Shown here piece after piece: positions 39,137-47,472 of a DNA stretch of 64,000 nucleotides (the first letter of the stretch is position 1; each line of letters starts with the position of its first letter). Position numbers and translations under genes: made by a program. Location of the stretch: positions 40,974 to 104,973 of the forward strand of contig NZ_VMMX01000001.1 in NCBI RefSeq assembly GCF_013277415.1, in the 5' to 3' direction. A model generated the notes under the pieces. The model saw nothing but the letters and a program-made list of their open reading frames with translations. It had not been told where the DNA came from and did no database searches. This stretch comes from Streptococcus sp. 68. Its GTDB lineage: Bacteria; Bacillota; Bacilli; Lactobacillales; Streptococcaceae.

Positions 39137-39729
39137 CTTGTTTTACCACCTAATAAATGTTCTTTGATAACATTGAGATAAGGAATTTGAGGGAAGGCAC
39201 CAGCCTTGATTTCATATCCATATTCTCGAATATATCCAAGTGGCATTGATTTTTGTCCCTTATCTTGATGATAGAAGCGAATCAAATCGAATGCCGGCAA
39301 TAAGTAGGTTTCTTGCTGAGAAGAAAAGTGAAGAAGGACAAAGCAGATTCCTTGTTGGGCAAGGACTTGTTCCATATGCTGAATCTGATGTGGATGGAAA
39401 TTTTTCATCGGAATCGCACGTTTTTGTTTTGTTTCCTTGGCTTCAAAGTCGATGTAATATCCATTATAAACGCCAGAATAGTCCGTCGTTGAAGCTTGTC
39501 GAAAATAGGCTTCAACAATCTTAGCACGACTTCGCTGTGGATAGTCCACTCGTACAATTTGAATAGGGGTTGGTTTCTTGTGTATAACAGCCAAGCCCTG
39601 AGACAAATAGTAGTCGTTGGTAGCATTGATCATCTTTTCAAAAGACATTCCTCGATTTGCGAAATTTTTGGGTTGAGAAAGAGATGTTTGTCTTTTTTGT
39701 GATGAAAGTTTATGTGGATAGTTGACCAT
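39133..39729 (-). CDS. recU: Holliday junction resolvase RecU
   Basis: Dimeric endonuclease that cuts four-way DNA junctions. The 198-residue protein has the N-terminal [11 protein letters not shown], the catalytic region [21 protein letters not shown] (Asp, Glu and Lys) and [24 protein letters not shown]. The recU-pbp1A pair, with ATG/TAA overlap, is conserved in Firmicutes. It is divergent from the ypsA-like gene; the 66 bp between them must hold both promoters. Confidence 0.95.
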
Positions 39730-39795
39730 AATTCTCCTTATTGGTACAATAACATCACTCTATTATACCATAAATTTGCACAGAAAGGGTTAAAA

Positions 39796-40323
39796 ATGGC
39801 TACAGCTTTGGTTTTAGGCTATTCTGCTTTTGATTTGGGTTTGTTTTCTGACAAGGATCCTCGTCTTAAATTGATTAAAAAAGCGATACGTAAAGATTTA
39901 GAGGCTATGGCAGCAGATGGGGTGTCTTGGCTTGTGTTTACAGGAAGTTTGGGTTTTGAATATTGGGTTTTAGAGGTTGCTCAGGAGATGAAAACCGAGT
40001 ACGGTTTCCAGTTGGCCACCATTTTTGCTTTTGAAACCCATGGGGAAAATTGGAATGAAGGCAATCAGATGAAACTGAGTCGTTTTAAGCAGGTAGACTT
40101 TGTCAAATATGCTTATCCTCGCTATGAGCACAAGGGGCAGTTAAGAGATTACCAGCAGTTTTTGCTGGAAAACACGACTAGTTCCTATCTTTTTTATGAT
40201 GAAGAAAATGAAACGAAACTAGCTTATTTTTACCAAAAGATGAAAAATCAAGAGGACTATTTTATAAAGAGATTAACATTTGATCAATTAAATGAACTTG
40301 CTGAAAATTTTTCCGAAAATTGA
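39796..40323 (+). CDS. ypsA: DUF1273 / YpsA-like SLOG-domain protein
   Basis: 175 residues with the SLOG (LOG-like Rossmann) fold pattern: [36 protein letters not shown] (glycine-rich ligand loop) and [17 protein letters not shown] chose ATG 39796, after AGAAAGGGTT; the longer frame starts within the divergent promoter region. The order ypsA - gpsB - rnpB - methyltransferase is also that of Bacillus subtilis, where YpsA has been tied to cell division. Binding of a nucleotide ligand is inferred from the fold. Confidence 0.87.
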
Positions 40324-40392
40324 AGCTTTGACCTTGATTTTTGTTTGCCTTTTTTTATATAATAATACTAGCAAGCGAGAATGGAGAGAGAC

Positions 40393-40734
40393 ATGGCAAG
40401 TATTATTTTTTCAGCGAAAGATATTTTTGAACAAGAGTTTGGGCGTGAAGTCCGTGGCTATAGCAAGGTAGAAGTTGATGAGTTTTTAGACGATGTCATC
40501 AAGGATTATGAAACCTATGCTGCCTTGGTCAAGTCACTTCGTCAGGAGATTGCGGATTTGAAGGAAGAATTAACTCGTAAACCGCAAGTGAGTTCGGCTC
40601 CAAGTCCTAGTCACCCAGATCCAATTGATGTGGCAGCTTCATCTTCTATGACGAATTTTGATATTTTGAAACGCCTGAATAGATTGGAAAAAGAAGTGTT
40701 TGGTAAACAAATTTTAGATAACTCAGATTTCTAA
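40393..40734 (+). CDS. gpsB: Cell division regulator GpsB
   Basis: 113 residues of the DivIVA/GpsB family: the membrane-binding N-terminal domain [20 protein letters not shown] with the [19 protein letters not shown] motif, a coiled coil ([22 protein letters not shown]), a variable linker rich in Ser and Pro, and a C-terminal trimerisation segment ([20 protein letters not shown]). GpsB links septal and peripheral wall synthesis and StkP signalling in pneumococcus. GGAGAGA supports ATG 40393 over ATG 40381. Confidence 0.95.
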   Translation: MASIIFSAKDIFEQEFGREVRGYSKVEVDEFLDDVIKDYETYAALVKSLRQEIADLKEELTRKPQVSSAPSPSHPDPIDVAASSSMTNFDILKRLNRLEKEVFGKQILDNSDF

Positions 40735-40749
40735 GTAGTTATTTGAGAT

Positions 40750-41147
40750 GTGCAATTTTTGGATAATCGCGTGAGGAGAGTTGCTTTTCATGAGGAAAGT
40801 CCATGCTAGCACAGGCTGTGATGCCTGTAGTGTTTGTGCTAGGCGAAACCATAAGCCTAGGGACGAGAAATCGTTACGGCAGTTGAAATGGCTAAGTCCT
40901 TGGATAGGCCAGAGTAGGCTTGAAAGTGCCACAGTGACGGAGTCTTTCTGGAAACGGAGAGAGTGGAACGCGGTAAACCCCTCAAGCTAGCAACCCAAAT
41001 TTTGGTCGGGGCATGGAGTACGCGGAAACGAACGTAGTATTCTGACTGCTATCAGCTAGAGCTGTTAGTGGTAGACAGATGATTATCGAAGGAAGTGGTC
41101 CTAGTCACTTCTGGAACAAAACATGGCTTATAGAAAATTGCATATAG
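40750..41147 (+). ncRNA. rnpB: RNase P RNA (bacterial type B)
   Basis: The catalytic RNA that matures tRNA 5' ends. It starts near GTGCAATTTTTGGATAATCG and ends near AAAATTGCATATAG, whose ends pair to form P1. The universal P4 core is visible as GAGGAAAGTCC near 40795 and the matching ACAGATGA segment near 41077. Other landmarks are GAAACCATAAGCCTAGGGACGAG-like and GGTAAACCCC blocks. It lies between gpsB and the methyltransferase gene, as in many Firmicutes. Exact ends are estimates. Confidence 0.95.
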
Positions 41148-41182
41148 GTTGGGGCTGAGAAATTTTCTCAACCTCATTTTTT
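41147..41182 (+). terminator. Terminator of rnpB
   Basis: GGTTGGGGCTGAGAAA can pair with TTTCTCAACC, ending in CATTTTTT. Confidence 0.65.
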
Positions 41183-41219
41183 AAAGTGGACATATAGAAA
41201 GGTCTTGCAAGACTGTAAC

Positions 41220-42377
41220 ATGAAAAAAGAATTTAATTTAATTGCAACTGTGGCAGCAGGACTTGAAGCTGTTGTAGGACGAGAAGTACGAGAGCTGGGC
41301 TACGATTGTCAGGTTGAAAATGGACGTGTTCGTTTTCAAGGAGACGTGAGAGCTATTATCGAAACCAACGTCTGGCTTCGGGCAGCAGATCGTATCAAGA
41401 TTATCGTAGGAACGTTCCCAGCTAAGACTTTTGAAGAGCTGTTTCAAGGAGTTTTCGCTTTAGATTGGGAAAATTATTTACCACTCGGAGCTCGGTTTCC
41501 GATTTCAAAAGCCAAATGTGTTAAGTCCAAACTTCACAATGAGCCCAGTGTTCAGGCTATTTCTAAGAAAGCTGTTGTCAAGAAATTGCAGAAACACTAC
41601 GCCCGTCCAGAAGGTATTCCGCTGATGGAGAATGGCCCAGAGTTTAAGATTGAGGTCTCTATTCTTAAAGACATAGCAACTGTCATGATTGATACGACAG
41701 GCTCTAGTCTCTTTAAACGTGGCTATCGTACCGAAAAAGGAGGCGCTCCTATCAAGGAAAATATGGCAGCAGCCATTTTACAACTCTCTAACTGGTATCC
41801 AGATAAGCCTTTGATTGATCCGACCTGTGGTTCGGGGACTTTCTGTATTGAGGCAGTTATGATTGCCAGAAAGATGGCACCAGGACTTCGTCGCTCTTTT
41901 GCCTTTGAGGAGTGGAACTGGGTCAGCGATCGCTTGATTCAGGAAGTGCGTACAGAAGCGGCTAAGAAAGTAGATCGTGAGTTGGAACTGGATATCATGG
42001 GCTGTGATATTGATGCTCGCATGGTGGAAATTGCTAAGGCCAATGCTCAGGCAGCTGGTGTTGCAGGGGACATTACCTTTAAGCAGATGCGCGTGCAGGA
42101 TTTGCGTTCCGATAAAATCAATGGTGTGATTATCTCCAATCCGCCTTACGGGGAGCGTTTATCAGATGATGCAGGGGTGACCAAGCTCTATGCTGAGATG
42201 GGTCAGGTATTTGCACCACTGAAAACTTGGAGCAAATTTATCCTGACTAGTGATGAAGCCTTTGAAAGCAAGTATGGTAGCCAAGCGGATAAGAAGCGTA
42301 AGTTGTACAACGGAACCTTGAAAGTGGATCTGTATCAATATTTTGGTCAGCGTGTCAAACGGCAAGAGGTAAAATAG
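41220..42377 (+). CDS. THUMP-domain RNA methyltransferase (RlmL/YpsC family)
   Basis: 385 residues. The N-terminal THUMP RNA-binding domain (FNLIATVAAGLEAVVGREVRELGY) is followed by a Rossmann methyltransferase with IDPTCGSGTFCIEA (SAM site) and the catalytic ISNPPYGERL (N6-adenine/N2-guanine type). Relatives methylate 23S rRNA at N2-guanine. ATG 41220 gives the conserved MKKEFNLIATVAAG start, though its ribosome site is weak; a TTG at 41205 with AAAGG upstream is the alternative. B. subtilis ypsC occupies the same position after rnpB. Confidence 0.88.
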   Translation: MKKEFNLIATVAAGLEAVVGREVRELGYDCQVENGRVRFQGDVRAIIETNVWLRAADRIKIIVGTFPAKTFEELFQGVFALDWENYLPLGARFPISKAKCVKSKLHNEPSVQAISKKAVVKKLQKHYARPEGIPLMENGPEFKIEVSILKDIATVMIDTTGSSLFKRGYRTEKGGAPIKENMAAAILQLSNWYPDKPLIDPTCGSGTFCIEAVMIARKMAPGLRRSFAFEEWNWVSDRLIQEVRTEAAKKVDRELELDIMGCDIDARMVEIAKANAQAAGVAGDITFKQMRVQDLRSDKINGVIISNPPYGERLSDDAGVTKLYAEMGQVFAPLKTWSKFILTSDEAFESKYGSQADKKRKLYNGTLKVDLYQYFGQRVKRQEVK

Positions 42378-42389
42378 AAAGGGATACTC

Positions 42390-43796
42390 ATGAGTAAGAA
42401 AAGACGAAATCGTCATAAAAAAGAAGGTCAAGAACCGCAATTTGATTTTGATGAAGCAAAAGAGCTAACAGTTGGTCAAGCTATTCGTAAAAATGAGGAA
42501 GTGGAAGCAGGAGTCTTGCCTGAAGATTCCATTTTGGACAAGTATGTCAAACAACACAAAGATGAAATTGAGGCGGATAAGTTTGCGACTCGTCAATACA
42601 AAAAAGAGGAGTTAGTCGAAACTCAGAGTCTGGATGATTTAATTCAAGAGATGCGTGAGGCTGTAGAGGAGTCAGAAGCTTCTTCGGAGGAAGTTCCATC
42701 TTCTGAAGACATCTTACCTCCCTTACCTCTGGACGATGAGGAGCAAGGCTTGGATCCTCTATTGCTAGAGGATGAAAATCCAACAGAAATGACTGAAGAA
42801 GCGGAAGAGGAGCAGAGTCTTTCTCGTCTGGAACAAGAAGAGTCAGAAGAGAAAAGCAAAAAAGACTTTGTTTTAACTGCTTTGGCGCTTGTATCAGTAA
42901 TTATCTGTGTCAGTGCTTATTATGTCTATCGTCAAGTGAATCGCTCGACCAAGGAAATTCAGACTTCTCAATCAACTACAGCCAATCAATCGGATGTGGA
43001 TGATTTTAATACACTTTATGACGCCTTTTACACAGATAGCAATAAAATTGCTTTGAAAAACAGCCAGTTTGATAAACTAAGTCAACTTAAAACCTTACTT
43101 GATAAGCTGGAAGGTAGTCGTGAACATACGCTTGCCAAATCTAAATATGATAGTCTAGCAACGCAAATCAAGGCCATTCAAGATGTCAATGCACAATTTG
43201 AAAAACCAGCTATTGTGGATGGTGTATTGGATACCAATGCCAAAGCCAAATCGGATGCTAAATTTACAGATATTAAAACTGGAAATACGGAGCTTGATAA
43301 AGTGCTAGATAAGGCTATCAGTCTTGGTAAGAGCCAGCAAACAAGTACTTCGAGCTCAAGTTCAAGTCAAACTAGTAGCTCAAGTTCAAGTCAAGCAAGC
43401 TCAAATACGACTAGTGAGACAAGCCCAAGTAGTTCAAATGCTGCCTCAAATGAGACTAGAAGTTCTCGTAGCGAAGTCAATATGGGCGTATCAAGTGCAG
43501 GGGTTGCTGTTCAAAGAAGTGCTAGTCGTGTTGCCTATAACCAGTCTGCTATTGATGATAGTAATAACTCTGCCTGGGATTTTGCGGATGGTGTCTTGGA
43601 ACAAATTCTAGCGACTTCACGTTCACGTGGCTATATCACTGGAGACCAATATATCCTTGAACGTGTCAATATCGTTAACGGCAATGGTTATTACAACCTC
43701 TACAAGCCAGATGGAACCTATCTCTTTACCCTTAACTGTAAGACAGGCTACTTTGTCGGAAATGGCGCTGGTCATGCGGATGACTTGGACTACTAA
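42390..43796 (+). CDS. mapZ: Mid-cell division-site protein MapZ (LocZ)
   Basis: Marks the division site by binding peptidoglycan and guiding FtsZ rings in streptococci. The 468-residue protein has an acidic cytoplasmic domain (about residues 1-155), which in pneumococcus is phosphorylated by StkP, one membrane helix ([21 protein letters not shown]), an extracellular helical domain, a Ser/Thr-rich linker ([17 protein letters not shown]) and a C-terminal peptidoglycan-binding domain ending [16 protein letters not shown]. It is 12 bp after the methyltransferase gene and is followed by gnd. Confidence 0.93.
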   Translation: MSKKRRNRHKKEGQEPQFDFDEAKELTVGQAIRKNEEVEAGVLPEDSILDKYVKQHKDEIEADKFATRQYKKEELVETQSLDDLIQEMREAVEESEASSEEVPSSEDILPPLPLDDEEQGLDPLLLEDENPTEMTEEAEEEQSLSRLEQEESEEKSKKDFVLTALALVSVIICVSAYYVYRQVNRSTKEIQTSQSTTANQSDVDDFNTLYDAFYTDSNKIALKNSQFDKLSQLKTLLDKLEGSREHTLAKSKYDSLATQIKAIQDVNAQFEKPAIVDGVLDTNAKAKSDAKFTDIKTGNTELDKVLDKAISLGKSQQTSTSSSSSSQTSSSSSSQASSNTTSETSPSSSNAASNETRSSRSEVNMGVSSAGVAVQRSASRVAYNQSAIDDSNNSAWDFADGVLEQILATSRSRGYITGDQYILERVNIVNGNGYYNLYKPDGTYLFTLNCKTGYFVGNGAGHADDLDY

Positions 43797-43871
43797 GCAG
43801 TCGTTACAAAATTCTTTCTTTTCAAAAGTAAAAATGATAAAATAAAACAAATGAAACAAGAGGAGTGTCAA

Positions 43872-45296
43872 ATGACAAAAGCTAACTTTGGTGTCGTAGG
43901 TATGGCCGTAATGGGTCGTAACCTTGCCCTTAATATTGAATCTCGTGGTTACACAGTTGCTATTTACAACCGTAGTAAAGAAAAAACTGAAGATGTAATT
44001 GCTTGCCATCCTGAAAAGAACTTTGTACCAAGCTATGATGTTGAAAGTTTTGTAAACTCAATCGAAAAACCTCGTCGTATCATGCTCATGGTTCAAGCTG
44101 GACCTGGTACAGATGCTACAATTCAAGCCCTTCTTCCACACCTTGACAAGGGTGATATCTTGATTGACGGTGGAAACACTTTCTACAAAGATACAATCCG
44201 TCGTAATGAAGAATTGGCAAACTCAGGTATCAACTTTATCGGTACTGGAGTTTCTGGTGGTGAAAAAGGTGCCCTTGAAGGTCCTTCTATCATGCCTGGT
44301 GGACAAAAAGAGGCCTACGAATTGGTTGCGGATGTTCTTGAAGAAATCTCAGCTAAAGCACCAGAAGATGGCAAACCATGTGTGACTTACATCGGTCCTG
44401 ATGGAGCTGGTCACTATGTGAAAATGGTTCACAATGGTATCGAGTATGGTGATATGCAATTGATCGCAGAAAGCTATGACTTGATGCAACACTTGCTAGG
44501 TCTTTCAGCAGAAGATATGGCTGAAATCTTTACTGAGTGGAACAAGGGTGAATTGGACAGCTACTTGATCGAAATCACAGCTGATATCTTGAGCCGTAAA
44601 GACGATGAAGGTCAAGATGGACCAATCGTAGACTACATCCTTGATGCTGCAGGTAACAAGGGAACTGGTAAATGGACTAGCCAATCATCACTTGACCTTG
44701 GTGTGCCATTGTCACTCATCACTGAGTCAGTATTTGCACGTTACATCTCTACTTACAAAGAAGAACGTGTGCATGCTAGCAAGGTTCTTCCAAAACCAGC
44801 TACCTTCAAATTTGAAGGAGACAAGGCTGAGTTGATTGAAAAGATTCGTCAAGCCCTTTACTTCTCAAAAATCATTTCATATGCACAAGGTTTTGCGCAA
44901 TTGCGTGTAGCTTCTAAAGAAAACAACTGGAACTTGCCATTTGCAGACATCGCATCTATCTGGCGTGATGGCTGTATCATCCGTTCTCGTTTCTTGCAAA
45001 AGATTACAGATGCTTACAACCGTGATGCAGACCTTGCCAACCTTCTTTTGGATGAGTACTTCTTGGATGTTACTGCTAAGTACCAACAAGCAGTGCGTGA
45101 TATTGTAGCTCTTGCTGTTCAAGCTGGTGTACCAGTGCCAACTTTCTCAGCAGCTATTACTTACTTTGATAGCTACCGTTCAGCTGACCTTCCAGCTAAC
45201 TTGATCCAAGCGCAACGTGACTACTTTGGTGCCCACACTTACCAACGTAAAGACAAAGAAGGAACCTTCCACTACTCTTGGTATGACGAAAAATAA
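43872..45296 (+). CDS. gnd: 6-phosphogluconate dehydrogenase (decarboxylating)
   Basis: Pentose-phosphate pathway enzyme that makes ribulose-5-phosphate, CO2 and NADPH. 474 residues with the NADP fold [28 protein letters not shown], the substrate motif [21 protein letters not shown], catalytic Lys in [16 protein letters not shown], and [11 protein letters not shown] 43872 after GAGGAG is preferred over an upstream ATG at 43851. ritR follows after 11 bp, so the two are co-transcribed. Confidence 0.96.
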   Translation: MTKANFGVVGMAVMGRNLALNIESRGYTVAIYNRSKEKTEDVIACHPEKNFVPSYDVESFVNSIEKPRRIMLMVQAGPGTDATIQALLPHLDKGDILIDGGNTFYKDTIRRNEELANSGINFIGTGVSGGEKGALEGPSIMPGGQKEAYELVADVLEEISAKAPEDGKPCVTYIGPDGAGHYVKMVHNGIEYGDMQLIAESYDLMQHLLGLSAEDMAEIFTEWNKGELDSYLIEITADILSRKDDEGQDGPIVDYILDAAGNKGTGKWTSQSSLDLGVPLSLITESVFARYISTYKEERVHASKVLPKPATFKFEGDKAELIEKIRQALYFSKIISYAQGFAQLRVASKENNWNLPFADIASIWRDGCIIRSRFLQKITDAYNRDADLANLLLDEYFLDVTAKYQQAVRDIVALAVQAGVPVPTFSAAITYFDSYRSADLPANLIQAQRDYFGAHTYQRKDKEGTFHYSWYDEK

Positions 45297-45307
45297 GTAG
45301 GTCTGCC

Positions 45308-45997
45308 ATGGGGAAACGGATTTTATTACTTGAGAAAGAACGAAATCTAGCTCACTTTTTAAGTTTGGAACTCCAAAAAGAGCAATACCGAGTTGATCAG
45401 GTTGAGGAGGGGCAAAAAGCCCTCTCCATGGCTCTTCAAACAGACTATGACTTGATTTTATTGAATGCTCATCTGGGGGATATGACGGCCCAGGATTTTG
45501 CAGACAAGCTGAGTCGGACTAAGCCAGCTTCAGTCATCATGGTCTTGGACCATCGCGAAGAATTGCAAGACCATATTGAGACAATCCAACGCTTTGCCGT
45601 TTCTTACATCTATAAGCCAGTCCTTATTGAGAATCTGGTAGCTCGTATTTCAGCGATTTTCCGAGGTCGGGACTTTATAGATCAACACTGTAGTCAGATG
45701 AAGGTTCCAACGTCTTATCGCAATCTGCGTATGGATGTAGAGCATCATACCGTTTATCGTGGCGAGGAGATGATTGCTCTGACGCGCCGTGAGTATGACC
45801 TTTTGGCTACTCTTATGGGAAGCAAGAAAGTTCTGACTCGTGAGCAGTTGTTGGAAAGTGTCTGGAAGTATGAAAGTGCGACCGAAACCAATATCGTGGA
45901 TGTCTATATCCGTTATCTACGTAGCAAGCTTGATGTAAAAGGTCAGAAAAGCTACATTAAAACCGTTCGTGGTGTTGGTTACACCATGCAAGAATAG
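45308..45997 (+). CDS. ritR: Orphan response regulator RitR (iron/oxidative stress)
   Basis: A 229-residue OmpR-type regulator with no partner kinase. The receiver domain has Asn at position 53 (LLNAHLGD) where the phosphate-accepting Asp would be, so normal phosphorylation is not possible. Cys128 (DQHCSQM) lies in the linker before the winged-helix domain (MDVEHHTVYRGEEM ... VRGVGYTM). In pneumococcus RitR represses iron uptake (piu) and is switched by oxidation of Cys128. Both diagnostic residues are present here. A terminator follows at 45997-46030. Confidence 0.95.
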   Translation: MGKRILLLEKERNLAHFLSLELQKEQYRVDQVEEGQKALSMALQTDYDLILLNAHLGDMTAQDFADKLSRTKPASVIMVLDHREELQDHIETIQRFAVSYIYKPVLIENLVARISAIFRGRDFIDQHCSQMKVPTSYRNLRMDVEHHTVYRGEEMIALTRREYDLLATLMGSKKVLTREQLLESVWKYESATETNIVDVYIRYLRSKLDVKGQKSYIKTVRGVGYTMQE

Positions 45998-46030
45998 AAA
46001 AGCAGTTGCAGTTATGTAACTGCTTTTTTT
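45997..46030 (+). terminator. Terminator of gnd-ritR
   Basis: AAAAGCAGTT pairs with AACTGCTTTT, followed by T residues; it overlaps the last base of the ritR stop codon. Confidence 0.85.
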
Positions 46031-46096
46031 GAAAGATTTCTATATATTGACATGCAGTCGGGTCTTTACTACAATCAGTTATGGAGGATAGGTCTA

Positions 46097-47092
46097 ATGA
46101 AAATAATAAAAAAATTGATGCAAATCGCATTAGCAGTCTTTTTCTTTGGTTTGCTAGCGACAAGTGCAGTATTGGCGGATGATGCTGATTCAGAAGGCTG
46201 GCAATTTATCCAAGAAAATGGTAGAACCTACTATAAGAAGGGGAACCTCAAAGAAACCTACTGGCGAGTGATTGATGGAAAATACTATTATTTTGATTCT
46301 TTATCTGGAGAGATGGTTGTCGGCTGGCAATATATATCTGCTCCACACGAAGGGGTTACGATTGGTTCTTCTCTAAGGCAAGATATTGCTTTTAGACCAG
46401 ATTGGTTTTACTTTGGTCAAGATGGGGTACTACAAGAATTTGTTGGTAAGCAAGTTTTAGAAGCAAAAACTGCTACAAATACCAACAAACATCATGGGGA
46501 ACAATATGATAGTCCAGCAGAGAAACGAGTCTATTATTTTGAAGATCAGCGTAGCTATCACACTTTAAAAACTGGTTGGATTTCTGACGAAGGGCATTGG
46601 TATTATTTACAGGAGGATGGTAGCTTCGATGCTCGTATCGACAGTTTGACGGTTGGGGAGCTAGTGCGTGGCTGGATCAATGATAATTCAACTTGGTACT
46701 ATCTGGATTCAACAAGTGCTGCAATGCAAACAGGTTGGCAATATCTTGGTAACAAGTGGTACTATCTCCGTTCATCGGGGGCCATGGCGACGGGTTGGTA
46801 TCAGGAAGGCTCAACTTGGTACTACTTAGACCAGCAAAATGGTGATATGAAAACAGGTTGGGTATATGTTGGTAACCGTTGGTACTACCTTCGTTCATCA
46901 GGAGCTATGACAACTGGTTGGTATCAAGATGGATCAACATGGTATTACTTAGATAATAAAAATGGTGATATGACGACAGGCTGGTTCCAGGTCAATGGCA
47001 AATGGTACTATGCTTACAGTTCAGGTGCTTTGGCAGTGAATACCACTGTAGATGGCTACTCCGTCAACTATAATGGCGAATGGGTTCGATAA
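46097..47092 (+). CDS. Choline-binding surface protein (CbpC/CbpJ-like)
   Basis: 331 residues. A signal peptide (KIIKKLMQIALAVFFFGLLATSAVLA) is followed by choline-binding repeats that make up nearly the whole protein. Examples are GWISDEGHWYYLQEDG and pairs of TGWQYLGNKWYYLRSSGAMATGWYQEGSTWYYLD; aromatic residues in these repeats hold phosphocholine on teichoic acids. There is no extra enzymatic domain. GGAGG (46083-46087) supports ATG 46097. In reference pneumococci cbpC and cbpJ lie after ritR; here there is a single gene. Surface location is inferred from the repeats. Confidence 0.87.
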   Translation: MKIIKKLMQIALAVFFFGLLATSAVLADDADSEGWQFIQENGRTYYKKGNLKETYWRVIDGKYYYFDSLSGEMVVGWQYISAPHEGVTIGSSLRQDIAFRPDWFYFGQDGVLQEFVGKQVLEAKTATNTNKHHGEQYDSPAEKRVYYFEDQRSYHTLKTGWISDEGHWYYLQEDGSFDARIDSLTVGELVRGWINDNSTWYYLDSTSAAMQTGWQYLGNKWYYLRSSGAMATGWYQEGSTWYYLDQQNGDMKTGWVYVGNRWYYLRSSGAMTTGWYQDGSTWYYLDNKNGDMTTGWFQVNGKWYYAYSSGALAVNTTVDGYSVNYNGEWVR

Positions 47093-47164
47093 ATAATGAT
47101 AGTATTTTGTAATTTGAGATAAATTTTAAGTAAGAGTGCAGCTTCACGAAGTGATACTGGATAA

Positions 47165-47260
47165 AAAGTTTTTAAAATCAGAAAACCGCATATTATCAGG
47201 CGTCAAAAAAATTGGCAAAAACTTGATAATATGCGGTTTATTGTGGAAAGATTTACTTAT
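47165..47260 (+). repeat. SPRITE-like hairpin repeat after the choline-binding gene
   Basis: AAACCGCATATTATCA (47183-47198) and TGATAATATGCGGTTT (47224-47239) form a perfect 16-bp stem. The element resembles the one at 36836-36915, with compensating changes in the stem. It probably ends transcription of the choline-binding gene. Confidence 0.65.
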
Positions 47261-47301
47261 TTACTTATTTTTAACAAAATTGAGTTTTTGCCCAGTTTTA
47301 C

Positions 47302-47330
47302 ATGACATGTTTTAGAAAAAGGTATATAAT
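47302..47330 (+). promoter_or_regulatory. Promoter of the SHIRT surface protein gene
   Basis: ATGACA (47302-47307), 17 bp, TATAAT (47325-47330). It would give a leader of about 135 bases, which contains a 14-bp palindrome and the poly-G tract. Confidence 0.7.
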
Positions 47331-47411
47331 GTTAGTGTAATATCAAGTGTTTTTTTGAAAGCACCATAACAATTACAATTTTAGGCTTAAAAATCGAACC
47401 TTCTTTAAATG

Positions 47412-47448
47412 CTTAAATATTTAAGGGGGGGGGGTATAAGTACCCATT
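47412..47448 (+). repeat. Palindrome plus 10-G homopolymer in the leader of the SHIRT gene
   Basis: CTTAAATATTTAAG (47412-47425) is a perfect palindrome. It runs into ten G residues (47425-47434). The last Gs can pair as GGGTA-TAAG-TACCC. TATAAG at 47435-47440 could also be read as a -10 box, with TTAAAT (47413-47418) as -35 and a 16-bp spacer that includes the Gs. Such tracts are prone to slippage. Confidence 0.8.
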
Positions 47449-47472
47449 TGTAAAAAAGAAATGAGGTTGAAA

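Noticed and set aside
40723..40990. Short ORFs over the RNase P RNA
   Set aside because: The region is a structured RNA gene with conserved P4 elements; the ORFs are accidental.
43321..43440. Possible CRISPR or microsatellite array in the AGTTCAAG-type repeats
   Set aside because: They encode the Ser/Thr linker of MapZ and have no spacer structure.
43324..43611. Plus-strand frame inside mapZ
   Set aside because: It is an alternate-frame reading of the Ser-rich linker with no start signal.
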